Positions 1-8,545 of a stretch of DNA of 64,000 bases are shown one piece after another. The translations under genes were made by a program, and so were the position numbers. The stretch lies in contig UQEY01000007.1 in assembly GCA_900540235.1 (NCBI GenBank), forward strand, positions 1 through 64,000, written 5' to 3'. Each line of letters starts with the position of its first letter. Positions within the stretch are counted from its first letter, which is position 1. The notes beneath the pieces were generated by a model that worked only from the letters and a program-made list of their open reading frames with translations, did not search any database and was not told the DNA's origin. This stretch comes from an uncultured Eubacteriales bacterium (GTDB taxonomy: Bacteria; Bacillota; Clostridia; Oscillospirales; Acutalibacteraceae).

Positions 1-75
1 CCCTCTGACGAGGGAAGTGGCGGCTTCGCCGTCGATAGGAGAGAAACCTATGTTAAGATAAACTATAATTTATAA
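1..75. repeat. Structured GC-rich fragment at window edge
   Basis: This stretch is clearly richer in G and C than its surroundings and is packed with small inverted repeats: CCCTC-TGAC-GAGGG, GGCGGC-TTC-GCCGTC and AGG..CCT. No gene start is visible in it. Such compact hairpin blocks between genes often belong to dispersed intergenic repeats, but only one partial copy is in view, so this is an inference. It could also be the terminator region of the leftward operon that ends at 76. Confidence 0.25.
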
Positions 76-852
76 TCAATTCTTCCTAAACACATCAAGC
101 ATATGCTGTGAAAAGCCAACCAAATCTTCACGCTCACATATGACTGATAAAAACTTCATATATTCTTCAAATTCTCTTTTATTTAGCATATTTAATTTAT
201 TTGAATATAAATATGACAGCATATCGACGCCAACGAAATGAAGTCTGGTAACATTATAATTTTCCATTAATTTATCAATGTCACTTTTTCTATATAATTC
301 AAAAATTTCATTAGGGCTTGAATATGCGTGAAAATTATCATCTATTAAACCTTTGCCAATATAATTAAGTATTCGTTTTTTATAAAACATTTTGTAAATC
401 GTAGTGTCATTATTGCAATAAGAAGAATATATAATTCCACCGATTTTTGCAACCCTTATTGCTTCATTCAACGCTTTGTGTTTGTCATTATCATTAAAAA
501 GATGGTACATCGGACCGAGCAGTAATACTATGTCGTATGTATTATCACTAATGAACGATAAACCGCACGCATTTCCCTCATAAACAGTTATCTTATGCTC
601 TGGCTTAATTTTACTTTTTAATATTTCTATATTATGTGGCACAAGTTCAACCGCCGTTACATCATATCCCATATCCGCAAGCGCAATAGAATATCTCCCC
701 GTACCTGCACCAATTTCAAGAATTTTTGATTTTGGCGTCAGGTACTTTTTTATATACTTCATAGTAATGAGATATTCCGGTAAATGCGTCTTGCTTTTTA
801 GCCTGTTTTCTTCATCGTAATTGTTATAAAATTCAATTATTTTATTCATCAT
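76..852 (-). CDS. Class I SAM-dependent methyltransferase
   Basis: A 258-residue Rossmann-fold methyltransferase. The SAM-binding motif I is visible as ILEIGAGTGRYSIAL near residues 44-58, followed by the acidic strand-2 end (TAVEL) and a motif resembling DIVLLLGPMYHL. It is the last gene of a three-gene leftward operon and its start overlaps the end of the acetyltransferase gene by 11 bases, suggesting translational coupling. AAGGAG lies just upstream of the two adjacent ATG codons at its start. The substrate cannot be told from sequence. The company of an acetyltransferase and another methyltransferase suggests modification of a small molecule, possibly a drug. Confidence 0.8.
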   Translation of the reverse strand: MMNKIIEFYNNYDEENRLKSKTHLPEYLITMKYIKKYLTPKSKILEIGAGTGRYSIALADMGYDVTAVELVPHNIEILKSKIKPEHKITVYEGNACGLSFISDNTYDIVLLLGPMYHLFNDNDKHKALNEAIRVAKIGGIIYSSYCNNDTTIYKMFYKKRILNYIGKGLIDDNFHAYSSPNEIFELYRKSDIDKLMENYNVTRLHFVGVDMLSYLYSNKLNMLNKREFEEYMKFLSVICEREDLVGFSQHMLDVFRKN

Positions 853-1306
853 TTATCTCCTTTTCAAATTCAATTATTGTCATTTTATCGTTGATAATTT
901 TTTCTTTTCCGCAGGGTTTATATCCGAGTTTTTGATATAGGTGAACATTTTTCTTTTCCTCTTTAATTGTATCGAGTTGCCAATGATAATATTGTGAATA
1001 TAGTTTTTCTATATCAATAATTGCATTTGTTGCATAGCCTTTATTTTGATATTTGGCAAGTACAAACAACCTTGCAAGTTTTGCTGTATTGTTTTTAGTT
1101 GCAACCCAAATTTGACCTACTTTTGTGCTGTTATCAACTATCCAATACATTTGAAAACTCGGTTTTGTAGTTCTTGATACAAATTTTGAAAAAGATTCTT
1201 TGCAGGGGTTTGTTTCATCGTAATATTTTTCATATATAGGTTTAAAACATTTCTTTTGCATAATAAACGCTTTTAAAAGTTCTGTATTTTTAATTTGTTT
1301 AATCAT
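842..1306 (-). CDS. GNAT family N-acetyltransferase
   Basis: A 154-residue protein with the GNAT fold signature: the acetyl-CoA pyrophosphate loop appears as QNKGYATNAI near residues 86-95 after the strand ending RLFVLAKY. A late motif NVHLYQKLGYKPCG is the usual B-motif. It is the middle gene of the operon, 4 bases after the first methyltransferase and overlapping the next. The acceptor substrate is unknown. GNAT genes in such small clusters often act on antibiotics or metabolites, but this is inference. Confidence 0.8.
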   Translation of the reverse strand: MIKQIKNTELLKAFIMQKKCFKPIYEKYYDETNPCKESFSKFVSRTTKPSFQMYWIVDNSTKVGQIWVATKNNTAKLARLFVLAKYQNKGYATNAIIDIEKLYSQYYHWQLDTIKEEKKNVHLYQKLGYKPCGKEKIINDKMTIIEFEKEINDE

Positions 1307-1310
1307 AATA

Positions 1311-2093
1311 TCACTCCAAATTCTTTAAATCTAATATTGTTGCAAAATGGGGGATAGTGAATTTTTCGGGGTACGATGAAAGCATCGCTTTATGCTCAGT
1401 TTCCCATTTTGCAATTTCTTCTTTGCTTAATGCTCCTGTTCCGATTCCACGGCAGGCTTTAATTCTGCCGTGCCAAGTGTCACGGGTAAATTTGACATTT
1501 ATATCAAAAGCTATTTTGTTTGAAACGGTAAACATATCATCAAGCCAATCGGGTGTTTCTATTTCACTGCGAGTTGAACCTTTGCCACTCCAAGATGGGT
1601 TGTATTTTAGCACTAACTCCTCGCTCTTATATGCAATTTCACTTTCATACGGCAACCAGTTCATAAACATAATTAATAAATGCCCGTTCGGTTTGAGCCA
1701 TTTATGTATTTTTGGTAAAAGAATATTTTTATCGAAATACATAAAGCACTGACAAGCTGTTATAACATCAAAAGTATTTTCTTCAAATTCCAATTCTTCA
1801 ACTTGTGAAACAATATATTTTATATCTAAGCCTTCGCTTAGCTTTTTTGCATATTTAATTTGGTTTTCCGCTATATCGACGCCTGTCCATTTACCGCCGT
1901 ACATATACATATTTCTCGGGAGTACACCTGTGCCGGTTGCTAGGTCAAGAATTTTTTGATTTTCTTTACAATAACCCAAATCTATTATCTTTTGATAAAA
2001 TTCATTTGGATATATGTCCCTGTATTTTGCATAATTTTTACTTGCTTTGCCCCAATCAAATTCATTGCCGAGGTCAATGTTTGCTATTTTCAT
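1311..2093 (-). CDS. Class I SAM-dependent methyltransferase
   Basis: A 260-residue methyltransferase of the Methyltransf_11 type. Motif I is ILDLATGTGVLPRNM near residues 48-62, followed by WTGVDIAENQI and the post-motif FDVITACQCFMYF. It is the first full-length gene of the leftward operon, with a strong TAGGAGG ribosome site. A terminator hairpin and a 30-codon peptide gene lie directly upstream in the same direction, so expression is probably controlled by transcription attenuation. Substrate unknown. Confidence 0.8.
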   Translation of the reverse strand: MKIANIDLGNEFDWGKASKNYAKYRDIYPNEFYQKIIDLGYCKENQKILDLATGTGVLPRNMYMYGGKWTGVDIAENQIKYAKKLSEGLDIKYIVSQVEELEFEENTFDVITACQCFMYFDKNILLPKIHKWLKPNGHLLIMFMNWLPYESEIAYKSEELVLKYNPSWSGKGSTRSEIETPDWLDDMFTVSNKIAFDINVKFTRDTWHGRIKACRGIGTGALSKEEIAKWETEHKAMLSSYPEKFTIPHFATILDLKNLE

Positions 2094-2117
2094 TTTTATT
2101 ACCTCCTAAAAAAATAA

Positions 2118-2147
2118 CTGCTGACAAACTTTTATGTTCATCAGCAG
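2118..2147 (-). terminator. Terminator between peptide gene and methyltransferase operon
   Basis: On the minus strand CTGCTGA pairs with TCAGCAG across a 16-base loop, followed by TTATTTTTTT and immediately by the TAGGAGG of the next gene. Its position between the small peptide and the operon suggests an attenuator rather than a simple gene end. Confidence 0.7.
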
Positions 2148-2178
2148 TTTAATAATTTATATAAACAAATACTATTAT

Positions 2179-2271
2179 CTACCTTTGAACACAGCACAAA
2201 TAAACCCAAGCATAATACTTAGGCTGTTCAGGCTGAGCAAAGGTGTTAAATTTTGAAATTATATTATTCAT
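2179..2271 (-). CDS. Small 30-residue peptide, probable leader peptide
   Basis: A 30-codon reading frame starting MNNIISKFNTF and ending YYAWVYLCCVQR, with a GAGGT ribosome site six bases upstream of ATG. It is flanked by a promoter with a perfect -35 on one side and an intrinsic terminator on the other, so the unit promoter-peptide-terminator-methyltransferase operon is complete. The peptide is rich in aromatic residues and has a Cys-Cys pair near its end. Inference: a leader peptide whose translation, for example ribosome stalling, controls read-through into the modification operon. Alternatives are a secreted signal or a small toxin. I do not recognise the family. Confidence 0.55.
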   Translation of the reverse strand: MNNIISKFNTFAQPEQPKYYAWVYLCCVQR

Positions 2272-2289
2272 AACGATTACCTCAAATTT

Positions 2290-2318
2290 AGAATAACACA
2301 ATAATATAAGCTTGTCAA
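2290..2318 (-). promoter_or_regulatory. Promoter of the leader peptide and methyltransferase operon
   Basis: On the minus strand TTGACA (2313-2318) and TATTCT (2290-2295) are separated by exactly 17 bases. The start would fall a few bases before the GAGGT ribosome site of the 30-residue peptide. Confidence 0.6.
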
Positions 2319-2396
2319 ACAAAAATTGAATAAGCCTTGTAATATCGAAAATATTATTTGCATATGTATTGATAGAAACTGAAAAGGAGATTCGTT

Positions 2397-3890
2397 ATGG
2401 AGCTAAATAAAGAATTCAGAGAAATAAACTGCAATGAAGCGAGAGAAAAAATCAACGAAAGCTTTGATATTGATTATCAGCTTAATTTGCCGCAATACCT
2501 TGACGATATTGATAAGCTTGTTAAGTGCTGTGTTAAAAATGTTGTAACAGATTATGATTTGTCCTCTTCTTCAATTATAGTCTACGGCAGAAGCATAATT
2601 ACAATTATGTACAAAACGGCTGACAATATCACTCTTTCAAATATTTTTGAAGAAGAATTTTCACGAACATTTGATATAACAAACTGTAATTTTCCTGATT
2701 TTGCGCTAGTTAATTTATGCACGGCTTATTCAAACAGCAGACTTGTTAATCAAAGAAGAATCGATGTGCACACATCCCTAAGTGCTCAAATAAGCATCTT
2801 TTGCAAAAAGTGTATACATTCCCTGTCAAAATGTGAAAATGCATTTATTAAGAGTCTTGAAGCCGATATACTTAATATTAAGGCTTGCTCTGTAAGTTCT
2901 GTTGAATTTGACGAGGCATTTTCACTAAGCAAAGGTGAAAACCAAATAAAAAACATAATAAATACTTATGCAAACACTGTTGTCTCTGATAAGAAAATAA
3001 TAAAAGATAAAATGCTTGTTAAAATTGACTGTGAAATTTCTGTTGTTTATTGTGATGAAAATTCAAATATAGATAAAATTAAACATTCATTTTCGGTCAG
3101 CCGTATTATTGATATTACCGGCTGTGATGAAACAGATTATTCGTTTATTGAAGCAAATCTCAGTCAGCTTTATATTAAGCCTAGAGCCGATTCAAATAAT
3201 AAGCTCTGTGATATTGAAGCGGTGGGCAGAATAGCAATTAATTATAAAATCTGTTCTATTGAAAAAGAAAATATTTCTGTTGATTCATACATTCCGCATT
3301 TTAAATCAACCAGCCAAAATGAAAAATTAATACTTAAATCTAATCCGATTTATTATTTTGATTCTAAAAGTTTTGAAATGACTTTTGAAAATGACAAAAG
3401 CATTATTGAAATCATCGATTTAAACGCTCAGATAGTTCGTACTTTTGTCACTTCTTCAACGCTGAATTGCGCTGTGCTTTTAAGATTTTTCTATCATGAC
3501 GAAGAAGGCTTGCTTTGTTATTTTGATAAAGAGGAAATGTATACGCTAAAACTAAATGATATTGAATTTTTCGGCGATGCAAATGTAAAACTTTTAAACT
3601 ATGATTTTGTTATAAACAACACAAATAAGGTTAATTTGAGGCTTAATATTGAGTATTCGGCATTTCTTTATAGGGAAGAATCAATAGAATACATAACGGA
3701 TATTGACGCCGAGGAAAAAGAAAACGACTGTGACTTCTGCGAATTAACGCTTTATTTTGCTAAGAAAAATGAAAGTGTATGGGATATTGCAAAAAACTTT
3801 TCAACCGATTCAAGGCTTATTATTGAAGAAAACGAACTAAGTTCGGATATTATTGACACCAGACGAGTTTTGCTTGTTCCGGGAATGTGA
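2397..3890 (+). CDS. sipL: SipL-like spore coat morphogenesis protein with SPOCS and LysM domains
   Basis: A 497-residue protein directly upstream of spoIVA. The C-terminus (about residues 448-497) has a LysM-like pattern with SVWDIAKNFSTD and a closing RRVLLVPGM. The central and N-terminal parts look like tandem SPOCS (DUF3794) modules rich in I/V-C and D/E residues. In Clostridioides difficile the protein of this architecture, SipL, binds SpoIVA and is needed to encase the forespore in coat; the adjacency here supports the same role. AAGGAG precedes the ATG by seven bases. The assignment rests on the LysM tail and gene order, since SPOCS domains diverge strongly. Confidence 0.75.
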   Translation: MELNKEFREINCNEAREKINESFDIDYQLNLPQYLDDIDKLVKCCVKNVVTDYDLSSSSIIVYGRSIITIMYKTADNITLSNIFEEEFSRTFDITNCNFPDFALVNLCTAYSNSRLVNQRRIDVHTSLSAQISIFCKKCIHSLSKCENAFIKSLEADILNIKACSVSSVEFDEAFSLSKGENQIKNIINTYANTVVSDKKIIKDKMLVKIDCEISVVYCDENSNIDKIKHSFSVSRIIDITGCDETDYSFIEANLSQLYIKPRADSNNKLCDIEAVGRIAINYKICSIEKENISVDSYIPHFKSTSQNEKLILKSNPIYYFDSKSFEMTFENDKSIIEIIDLNAQIVRTFVTSSTLNCAVLLRFFYHDEEGLLCYFDKEEMYTLKLNDIEFFGDANVKLLNYDFVINNTNKVNLRLNIEYSAFLYREESIEYITDIDAEEKENDCDFCELTLYFAKKNESVWDIAKNFSTDSRLIIEENELSSDIIDTRRVLLVPGM

Positions 3891-3901
3891 GGTAAGATTA
3901 T

Positions 3902-5377
3902 ATGTATAATGATATTTACAGTGATATTTCCAAAAGAACAGGCGGAGATATTTACATAGGCGTTGTGGGGCCGGTAAGGTCGGGTAAATCAACTTTTATA
4001 AAAAGATTTATGGATACGCTTGTTTTGCCTAAAATAGATGACGAATATGTTAAACAAAGGGCAATGGATGAGCTTCCGCAATCAGCCGCAGGCAGAACAA
4101 TTATGACAACCGAACCAAAATTTATACCTGAAGATGCGGTAGAACTAACAATGAGCGATAATATCAAAATGAAAGTAAGGCTCATTGACTGTGTTGGATA
4201 CATAGTTCCGAGTTCAGTGGGGTATATTGAAGATGAACAGCCGAGAATGGTTATGACACCGTGGTATGACGAAGAAATACCTTTTAATATGGCGGCTGAA
4301 ATCGGTACTAAAAAGGTGATTACCGAACATTCAACAATAGGTTTGGTTGTAACGACAGACGGCACAATTACATCAATACCGAGAGATGAATACGAGGAAG
4401 CGGAAGAAAGGGTGATTGACGAACTTAAATCACTCGACAAACCTTTTATCGTTCTTATGAATACTGATAATCCTAAGTCACCTAACGCAATAGCGCTTTG
4501 CACATCGCTTACGGATAAATACGGTGTACCGGTTATTCCTGTCAACTGCCTTGAAATGACCGAACAAGAGATAAACGATATTTTATCTGATATTCTTTAT
4601 GAATTTCCTGTGTGCTCGGTCGGTATTCATTACCCAAGCTGGATAAATAATCTAAGCCACGACAATTATTTAAAGTCATCACTTTACACTTCAATTAAAG
4701 AAAATGTATCAACTGTAACAAATATAAGAAGTGTGGGCACATTCAGTGAAAAACTTAAAGAAAACGAATATATTGAATCAATCAATATAAATTCACTTGA
4801 TTTGTCAACCGGTAAAATCATTATAAAGATTTATGTTGATAATAAATATTTTTATAAAATTCTTTCAGAAAGCTGTAATGTTGAGATTAATGATGAAAAA
4901 GAAATGATGTCGCAGTTTATAAATCTTATAAATATGAAAAAGCAATACGAAAGGTTTGGCAAAGCACTCAGCGATGTTGAAGAAACGGGTTACGCAATAG
5001 TTATGCCGGAAATGAACGAGTTAACACTTGATGAACCCGAAATTATGAAGCAAGGCGGAAGATACGGAGTTAAACTCAAGGCACAGGCACCGTCAATTCA
5101 TATGATTAAGTGCAATACTTATACCGAAGTTGCGCCGATAGTCGGAAGTGAAAGTCAAAGCCAAGAACTTGTTATGTATCTTCTTAAAGAGTTTGAAGAA
5201 AATCCGTCTGAAATTTGGGATACCAATATATTTGGCAAATCACTTCACGAACTTGTAAGCGAGGGGTTAAACAACAAGCTTTATCGTATGCCGATTGATG
5301 CGAGAAACAAGTTTAGGGAAACAATAGAGCGTGTTATAAATGAGGGATGTAACGGACTTATCTGCATAATTTTATAA
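3902..5377 (+). CDS. spoIVA: Stage IV sporulation protein A, coat basement ATPase
   Basis: A 491-residue protein matching the usual SpoIVA length. SpoIVA is a cytoskeletal ATPase that polymerises on the forespore surface as the base layer of the coat. The Walker A loop is GPVRSGKS near residues 23-30, and the switch-like region LIDCVGYIVPSSVGY follows near 97-111. The C-terminal tail ends CNGLICIIL, hydrophobic as expected for the membrane-anchoring end. It lies 11 bases after the sipL-like gene, so both are probably one mother-cell operon. A bidirectional terminator follows. Confidence 0.95.
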   Translation: MYNDIYSDISKRTGGDIYIGVVGPVRSGKSTFIKRFMDTLVLPKIDDEYVKQRAMDELPQSAAGRTIMTTEPKFIPEDAVELTMSDNIKMKVRLIDCVGYIVPSSVGYIEDEQPRMVMTPWYDEEIPFNMAAEIGTKKVITEHSTIGLVVTTDGTITSIPRDEYEEAEERVIDELKSLDKPFIVLMNTDNPKSPNAIALCTSLTDKYGVPVIPVNCLEMTEQEINDILSDILYEFPVCSVGIHYPSWINNLSHDNYLKSSLYTSIKENVSTVTNIRSVGTFSEKLKENEYIESININSLDLSTGKIIIKIYVDNKYFYKILSESCNVEINDEKEMMSQFINLINMKKQYERFGKALSDVEETGYAIVMPEMNELTLDEPEIMKQGGRYGVKLKAQAPSIHMIKCNTYTEVAPIVGSESQSQELVMYLLKEFEENPSEIWDTNIFGKSLHELVSEGLNNKLYRMPIDARNKFRETIERVINEGCNGLICIIL

Positions 5378-5383
5378 TAAAAT

Positions 5384-5414
5384 AAGGTCGCACTAAATTA
5401 TCTGTGCGACCTTT
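5384..5414. terminator. Bidirectional terminator between spoIVA and DUF1294 gene
   Basis: AAGGTCGCAC and GTGCGACCTT form a 10-bp stem with a 10-base loop. It serves spoIVA rightward and overlaps the last codons of the converging DUF1294 gene. Confidence 0.8.
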
Positions 5415-5680
5415 AAATATATAAGTATTAAAATAATAATATGGAGTACGATTTCAAGCGGCAAACCTATCATAAACTTTTTGTGAAGCGTTTTGTGGTG
5501 GATGGTTTTCATAGTTAAATATTCACCGAATGCGCCACCTAAAAGACCTAAAAGCATAAGAGCCTTTTCACTTATCCGCTGTTTATGTTTTATTGCTTTT
5601 TTCTTATCAATTACTGCGGCAAATGAGGCAATAATATTCATAACTATAAGATAAGCTGCTAAAATGTAAAGATAAGTCAT
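5393..5680 (-). CDS. DUF1294 family membrane protein
   Basis: A 95-residue protein with a hydrophobic N-terminal segment (residues 4-23), a middle hydrophobic stretch with LLGGAFGEY, the family signature HHKTLHKKF near residues 61-69, and a last membrane segment. These features match DUF1294, an uncharacterised family of small integral membrane proteins. It overlaps the upstream zinc-ribbon gene by four bases, so the two are co-translated. Function unknown. Confidence 0.8.
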   Translation of the reverse strand: MTYLYILAAYLIVMNIIASFAAVIDKKKAIKHKQRISEKALMLLGLLGGAFGEYLTMKTIHHKTLHKKFMIGLPLEIVLHIIILILIYLKVAQII

Positions 5681-5973
5681 ATTTCTGATTTAAACTCTTT
5701 AAGCGGTTTTAAATCAAAATTGCCGATAGATAGTTTATCGCCTTTTTTGAATTCTTTTGCGCAACTTTCATCAACGGTATAAACGCTTGCACACTTAGGG
5801 CAAACAAGAAAATATACTGTTTGAGTGTCAAGAAGCGTAGGCTTAACTGCAAGCCTTCTTTCAAAATTTGAAAAAACACCGAAATTTACTTTTTCATTAC
5901 AAGCAGGGCAAGTAAGCTTAACTGTTTCGCCACGCTGATGCACCCACTTTGAATTACCGAGTCTGTATTCCAT
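5677..5973 (-). CDS. Small zinc-ribbon protein
   Basis: A 98-residue protein with two CxxC pairs, CPAC near residue 22 and CPKC near residue 58, which should bind one zinc ion as a ribbon. No enzyme motif is visible. It is the first gene of a two-gene leftward unit with the DUF1294 membrane protein. I do not recognise a specific family or function. Confidence 0.7.
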   Translation of the reverse strand: MEYRLGNSKWVHQRGETVKLTCPACNEKVNFGVFSNFERRLAVKPTLLDTQTVYFLVCPKCASVYTVDESCAKEFKKGDKLSIGNFDLKPLKEFKSEI

Positions 5974-6019
5974 TTATATCACCTTTTTCTATTTTACTAT
6001 AAATTTAGGATGTGTTCAA

Positions 6020-7201
6020 GTGTATAAAAAAATTATTTTGTCATTATTGCTGATTTTTTGTTTGGTCGGTTGCAGCGGCAACATTTCAAACAGCAGTGTT
6101 TCGCCTGAAAAAAGCGCAGCAGATAATACATATGTAAAAAGCGTGTTTATTGCATATTACGAACTTGAAATCTTTACAAAAGAAAATGACGAAAAGCAGT
6201 TTAAAAATACAATTTCAAAAACTTTTAAAGAACTTTCGTCAAAAGGATTTAACCGTGTTACAGTTCAAGTCAGACCGTGCGCTGACGCTTTTTATAAATC
6301 TTCATACTTTCCTGTAAGTGAGTACTGTTTCGGTTATCAAGGCTCAGAGCTTATTTATGACCCGCTTGAAATAATGGTTGAATGCGCACATAAATATAAC
6401 CTTTCAATCGAAGCGTGGATAAACCCTTATCGTGTTTTACAAAGAAACGATTTTTCAGCTTTATCCGAAAACAATATTGCACTTAAATGGAAAGACAGTG
6501 AAAAACTGATTGTAACCGATGGCACAATATATTTTAACCCGGCATATAAAGAAGTGACCGATTTAATAGTGAACGGGGTTAAGGAAATTGTTTCAAACTA
6601 CGATATTGATTCGATTTGCTTTGACGATTATTTTTATCCTACTAAAGATAAAAATATTGATAAATCAGCTTATCAGTCTTATAAAAACAACGGTGGCAAA
6701 AAAAGTCTGCAAGATTTTAGACGGGATAATATTAACAATATGGTAAAATCGGTATATTCTGCCATTAAATCGATAAAAAGTAATGTAACTTTCGGTATAA
6801 GTCCCGCTTCAAATATAGACTACGACTATTCAACCATTTATGCCGATGTTATAAAATGGTCGAGAAATGAGGGGTATGTTGACTATATTTGTCCTCAGAT
6901 TTATTTTGGCTTCAAAAATGAAAATCAGCCGTTTATGCAAACTACAAAACTTTGGTGCGATAACGCTACCTGTAAGCTTTATGTTGCACTGCCTATGTAT
7001 AAATCGGGACAAAAAGACGAATTTGCAGGCGAAAGCGGTAAAAATGAATTTATTAAGGAAAAAGATATAGTTTCACGCCAAGTGACTTATCTTTCAAAAC
7101 TTGAACAAGTCAGCGGTTTTTATATTTTTTCATACACTTCGCTTAAAGATAATGAGGAAACATCCAATCTTTATTCCGCAATGCAAAATTCATCGCAGTA
7201 A
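6020..7201 (+). CDS. Glycosyl-hydrolase-like family 10 lipoprotein
   Basis: A 393-residue exported lipoprotein. It begins with a signal peptide and lipobox LVGC (Cys about residue 18), then a (beta/alpha)8-type domain of the GHL10 (DUF187) family: GFNRVTVQVRPCADA near residues 78-92, EAWINPYRVL near 131-140, SICFDDYFYP near 195-204 and YVDYICPQIYFG near 287-298. Family members are thought to act on cell-envelope glycans. The start is GTG at 6020 with AGGA upstream. Its last 31 bases overlap the converging mtaB gene. Confidence 0.8.
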   Translation: MYKKIILSLLLIFCLVGCSGNISNSSVSPEKSAADNTYVKSVFIAYYELEIFTKENDEKQFKNTISKTFKELSSKGFNRVTVQVRPCADAFYKSSYFPVSEYCFGYQGSELIYDPLEIMVECAHKYNLSIEAWINPYRVLQRNDFSALSENNIALKWKDSEKLIVTDGTIYFNPAYKEVTDLIVNGVKEIVSNYDIDSICFDDYFYPTKDKNIDKSAYQSYKNNGGKKSLQDFRRDNINNMVKSVYSAIKSIKSNVTFGISPASNIDYDYSTIYADVIKWSRNEGYVDYICPQIYFGFKNENQPFMQTTKLWCDNATCKLYVALPMYKSGQKDEFAGESGKNEFIKEKDIVSRQVTYLSKLEQVSGFYIFSYTSLKDNEETSNLYSAMQNSSQ

Positions 7202-8454
7202 TCTATTATTTTAACTTCCATTTCTTCGCCGACAATATTTTTGCAATATTTCATACGAACAGGCAAATAGCTTCTTGTATAGCCTTGGAATAAACCGGGC
7301 TCAATTTCATTTTCAAAAAGAACTGTTTTATTTGAATTAACAAGATTTTGAAGATAATTATGCCTTATCTTTTCGGTTTCTTCAATCATAACTGCGGCTC
7401 TTCTTTCTTTTTCGGCCTTTGGTACATTATCGCCACGCTTGGATGCCGCAGTACCGACTCTTTCACTGTAAGGAAAAACATGAACTTTTTCAAAGGCAAT
7501 GCTCTTTACAAATTCAAGGCTCTCTTTAAAATCTTCTTGTGTTTCATCATTAAAGCCTACCATAACATCGGTCGTAAGGCTTGCGTCATCAAAAGTGCTT
7601 CTTAGTTTGTCACATAAAGCTTTATATTCTTCGGCGGTGTAGTGCCTGTTCATACTTTTTAGCGTTTTGTTACATCCGCTTTGAAGCGAAATGTGAAACT
7701 GAGGGCAAAGCTTTTCACACTTTGCAAGACCGTCAATAACTTCATCTGTTAAATGGTCGGGTTCAAGAGAACCGAGCCTTATCCTTTTGATTTTTTCGTT
7801 ATTGTTACAAATCTTAACAGCATCAACAATATTAAAATCTTCGCCCTTGCCGTATGCAGAAAGGTTGATACCTACAAGCACAATTTCCTTTATACCGCCG
7901 TTTGCAAGGTTTTCAACTTCGTTTTTGAGCATATCAAGTGATTTTGAACGGACTCTGCCACGAGATTTAGGAATGATACAGTATGAGCAAAATCTGTCGC
8001 AACCGTCTTCAATTTTAACAAACGCTCTTATTCTTTCGTAAAACCTATCTATCGAACAGTCCCAAAAATCGTCGCCGGTTTTATGCTCGTCAATTTTTAC
8101 AAGTCGGTTTTTATTAATGTTGTATTCGTTGATAAGAGAAAGAATATCGCCGTCGTTTTTATTTGAAAATACAATATCGGCTTCAATAAGTTCCATTGCT
8201 TCTTCAGGGAAAGCCTGCGGCATACATCCGGTAAGAATAACTGTTGAATTCGGATGATTCCTTTTAAACTTTCTTATACTTTTTCTTGTCTTTTGGTCAG
8301 CAGTTGCTGTAACGGTACAAGAATTCACTATATAATAATCGGCATCGTCATTCTCACTTACAATTTCAAAACCCGCATTTTTGAGAAGTTCAGCCATATA
8401 TTCGGTTTCATATTGGTTTACTTTGCAACCAAGTGTATAAAAAGCAGCTTTCAT
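7171..8454 (-). CDS. mtaB: tRNA t6A37 methylthiotransferase MtaB
   Basis: A 427-residue radical-SAM methylthiotransferase. It adds a methylthio group to N6-threonylcarbamoyladenosine at position 37 of tRNAs reading ANN codons. The N-terminal UPF0004 domain starts with AFYTLGCKVNQYETE, giving the first cluster cysteine, with further ones in IVNSCTVT and ILTGCMPQ. The radical-SAM cluster motif CDRFCSYCIIP lies near residues 152-162, and the C-terminus is a TRAM-like region. The GCKVNQYE variant separates MtaB from RimO and MiaB. Confidence 0.92.
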   Translation of the reverse strand: MKAAFYTLGCKVNQYETEYMAELLKNAGFEIVSENDDADYYIVNSCTVTATADQKTRKSIRKFKRNHPNSTVILTGCMPQAFPEEAMELIEADIVFSNKNDGDILSLINEYNINKNRLVKIDEHKTGDDFWDCSIDRFYERIRAFVKIEDGCDRFCSYCIIPKSRGRVRSKSLDMLKNEVENLANGGIKEIVLVGINLSAYGKGEDFNIVDAVKICNNNEKIKRIRLGSLEPDHLTDEVIDGLAKCEKLCPQFHISLQSGCNKTLKSMNRHYTAEEYKALCDKLRSTFDDASLTTDVMVGFNDETQEDFKESLEFVKSIAFEKVHVFPYSERVGTAASKRGDNVPKAEKERRAAVMIEETEKIRHNYLQNLVNSNKTVLFENEIEPGLFQGYTRSYLPVRMKYCKNIVGEEMEVKIIDYCDEFCIAE

Positions 8455-8545
8455 TTCTGCCTCCTGTAAAATTAATTTGAATAATTATAACAAAATATTG
8501 TTATTAAAACAAGATGTAGACAATAAATATTTACTGGGTGATTTT

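Noticed and set aside
3952..4545. 197-residue Ser-rich reading frame antisense to spoIVA
   Set aside because: It lies wholly inside spoIVA, has no ribosome site and its composition is that of an antisense shadow.
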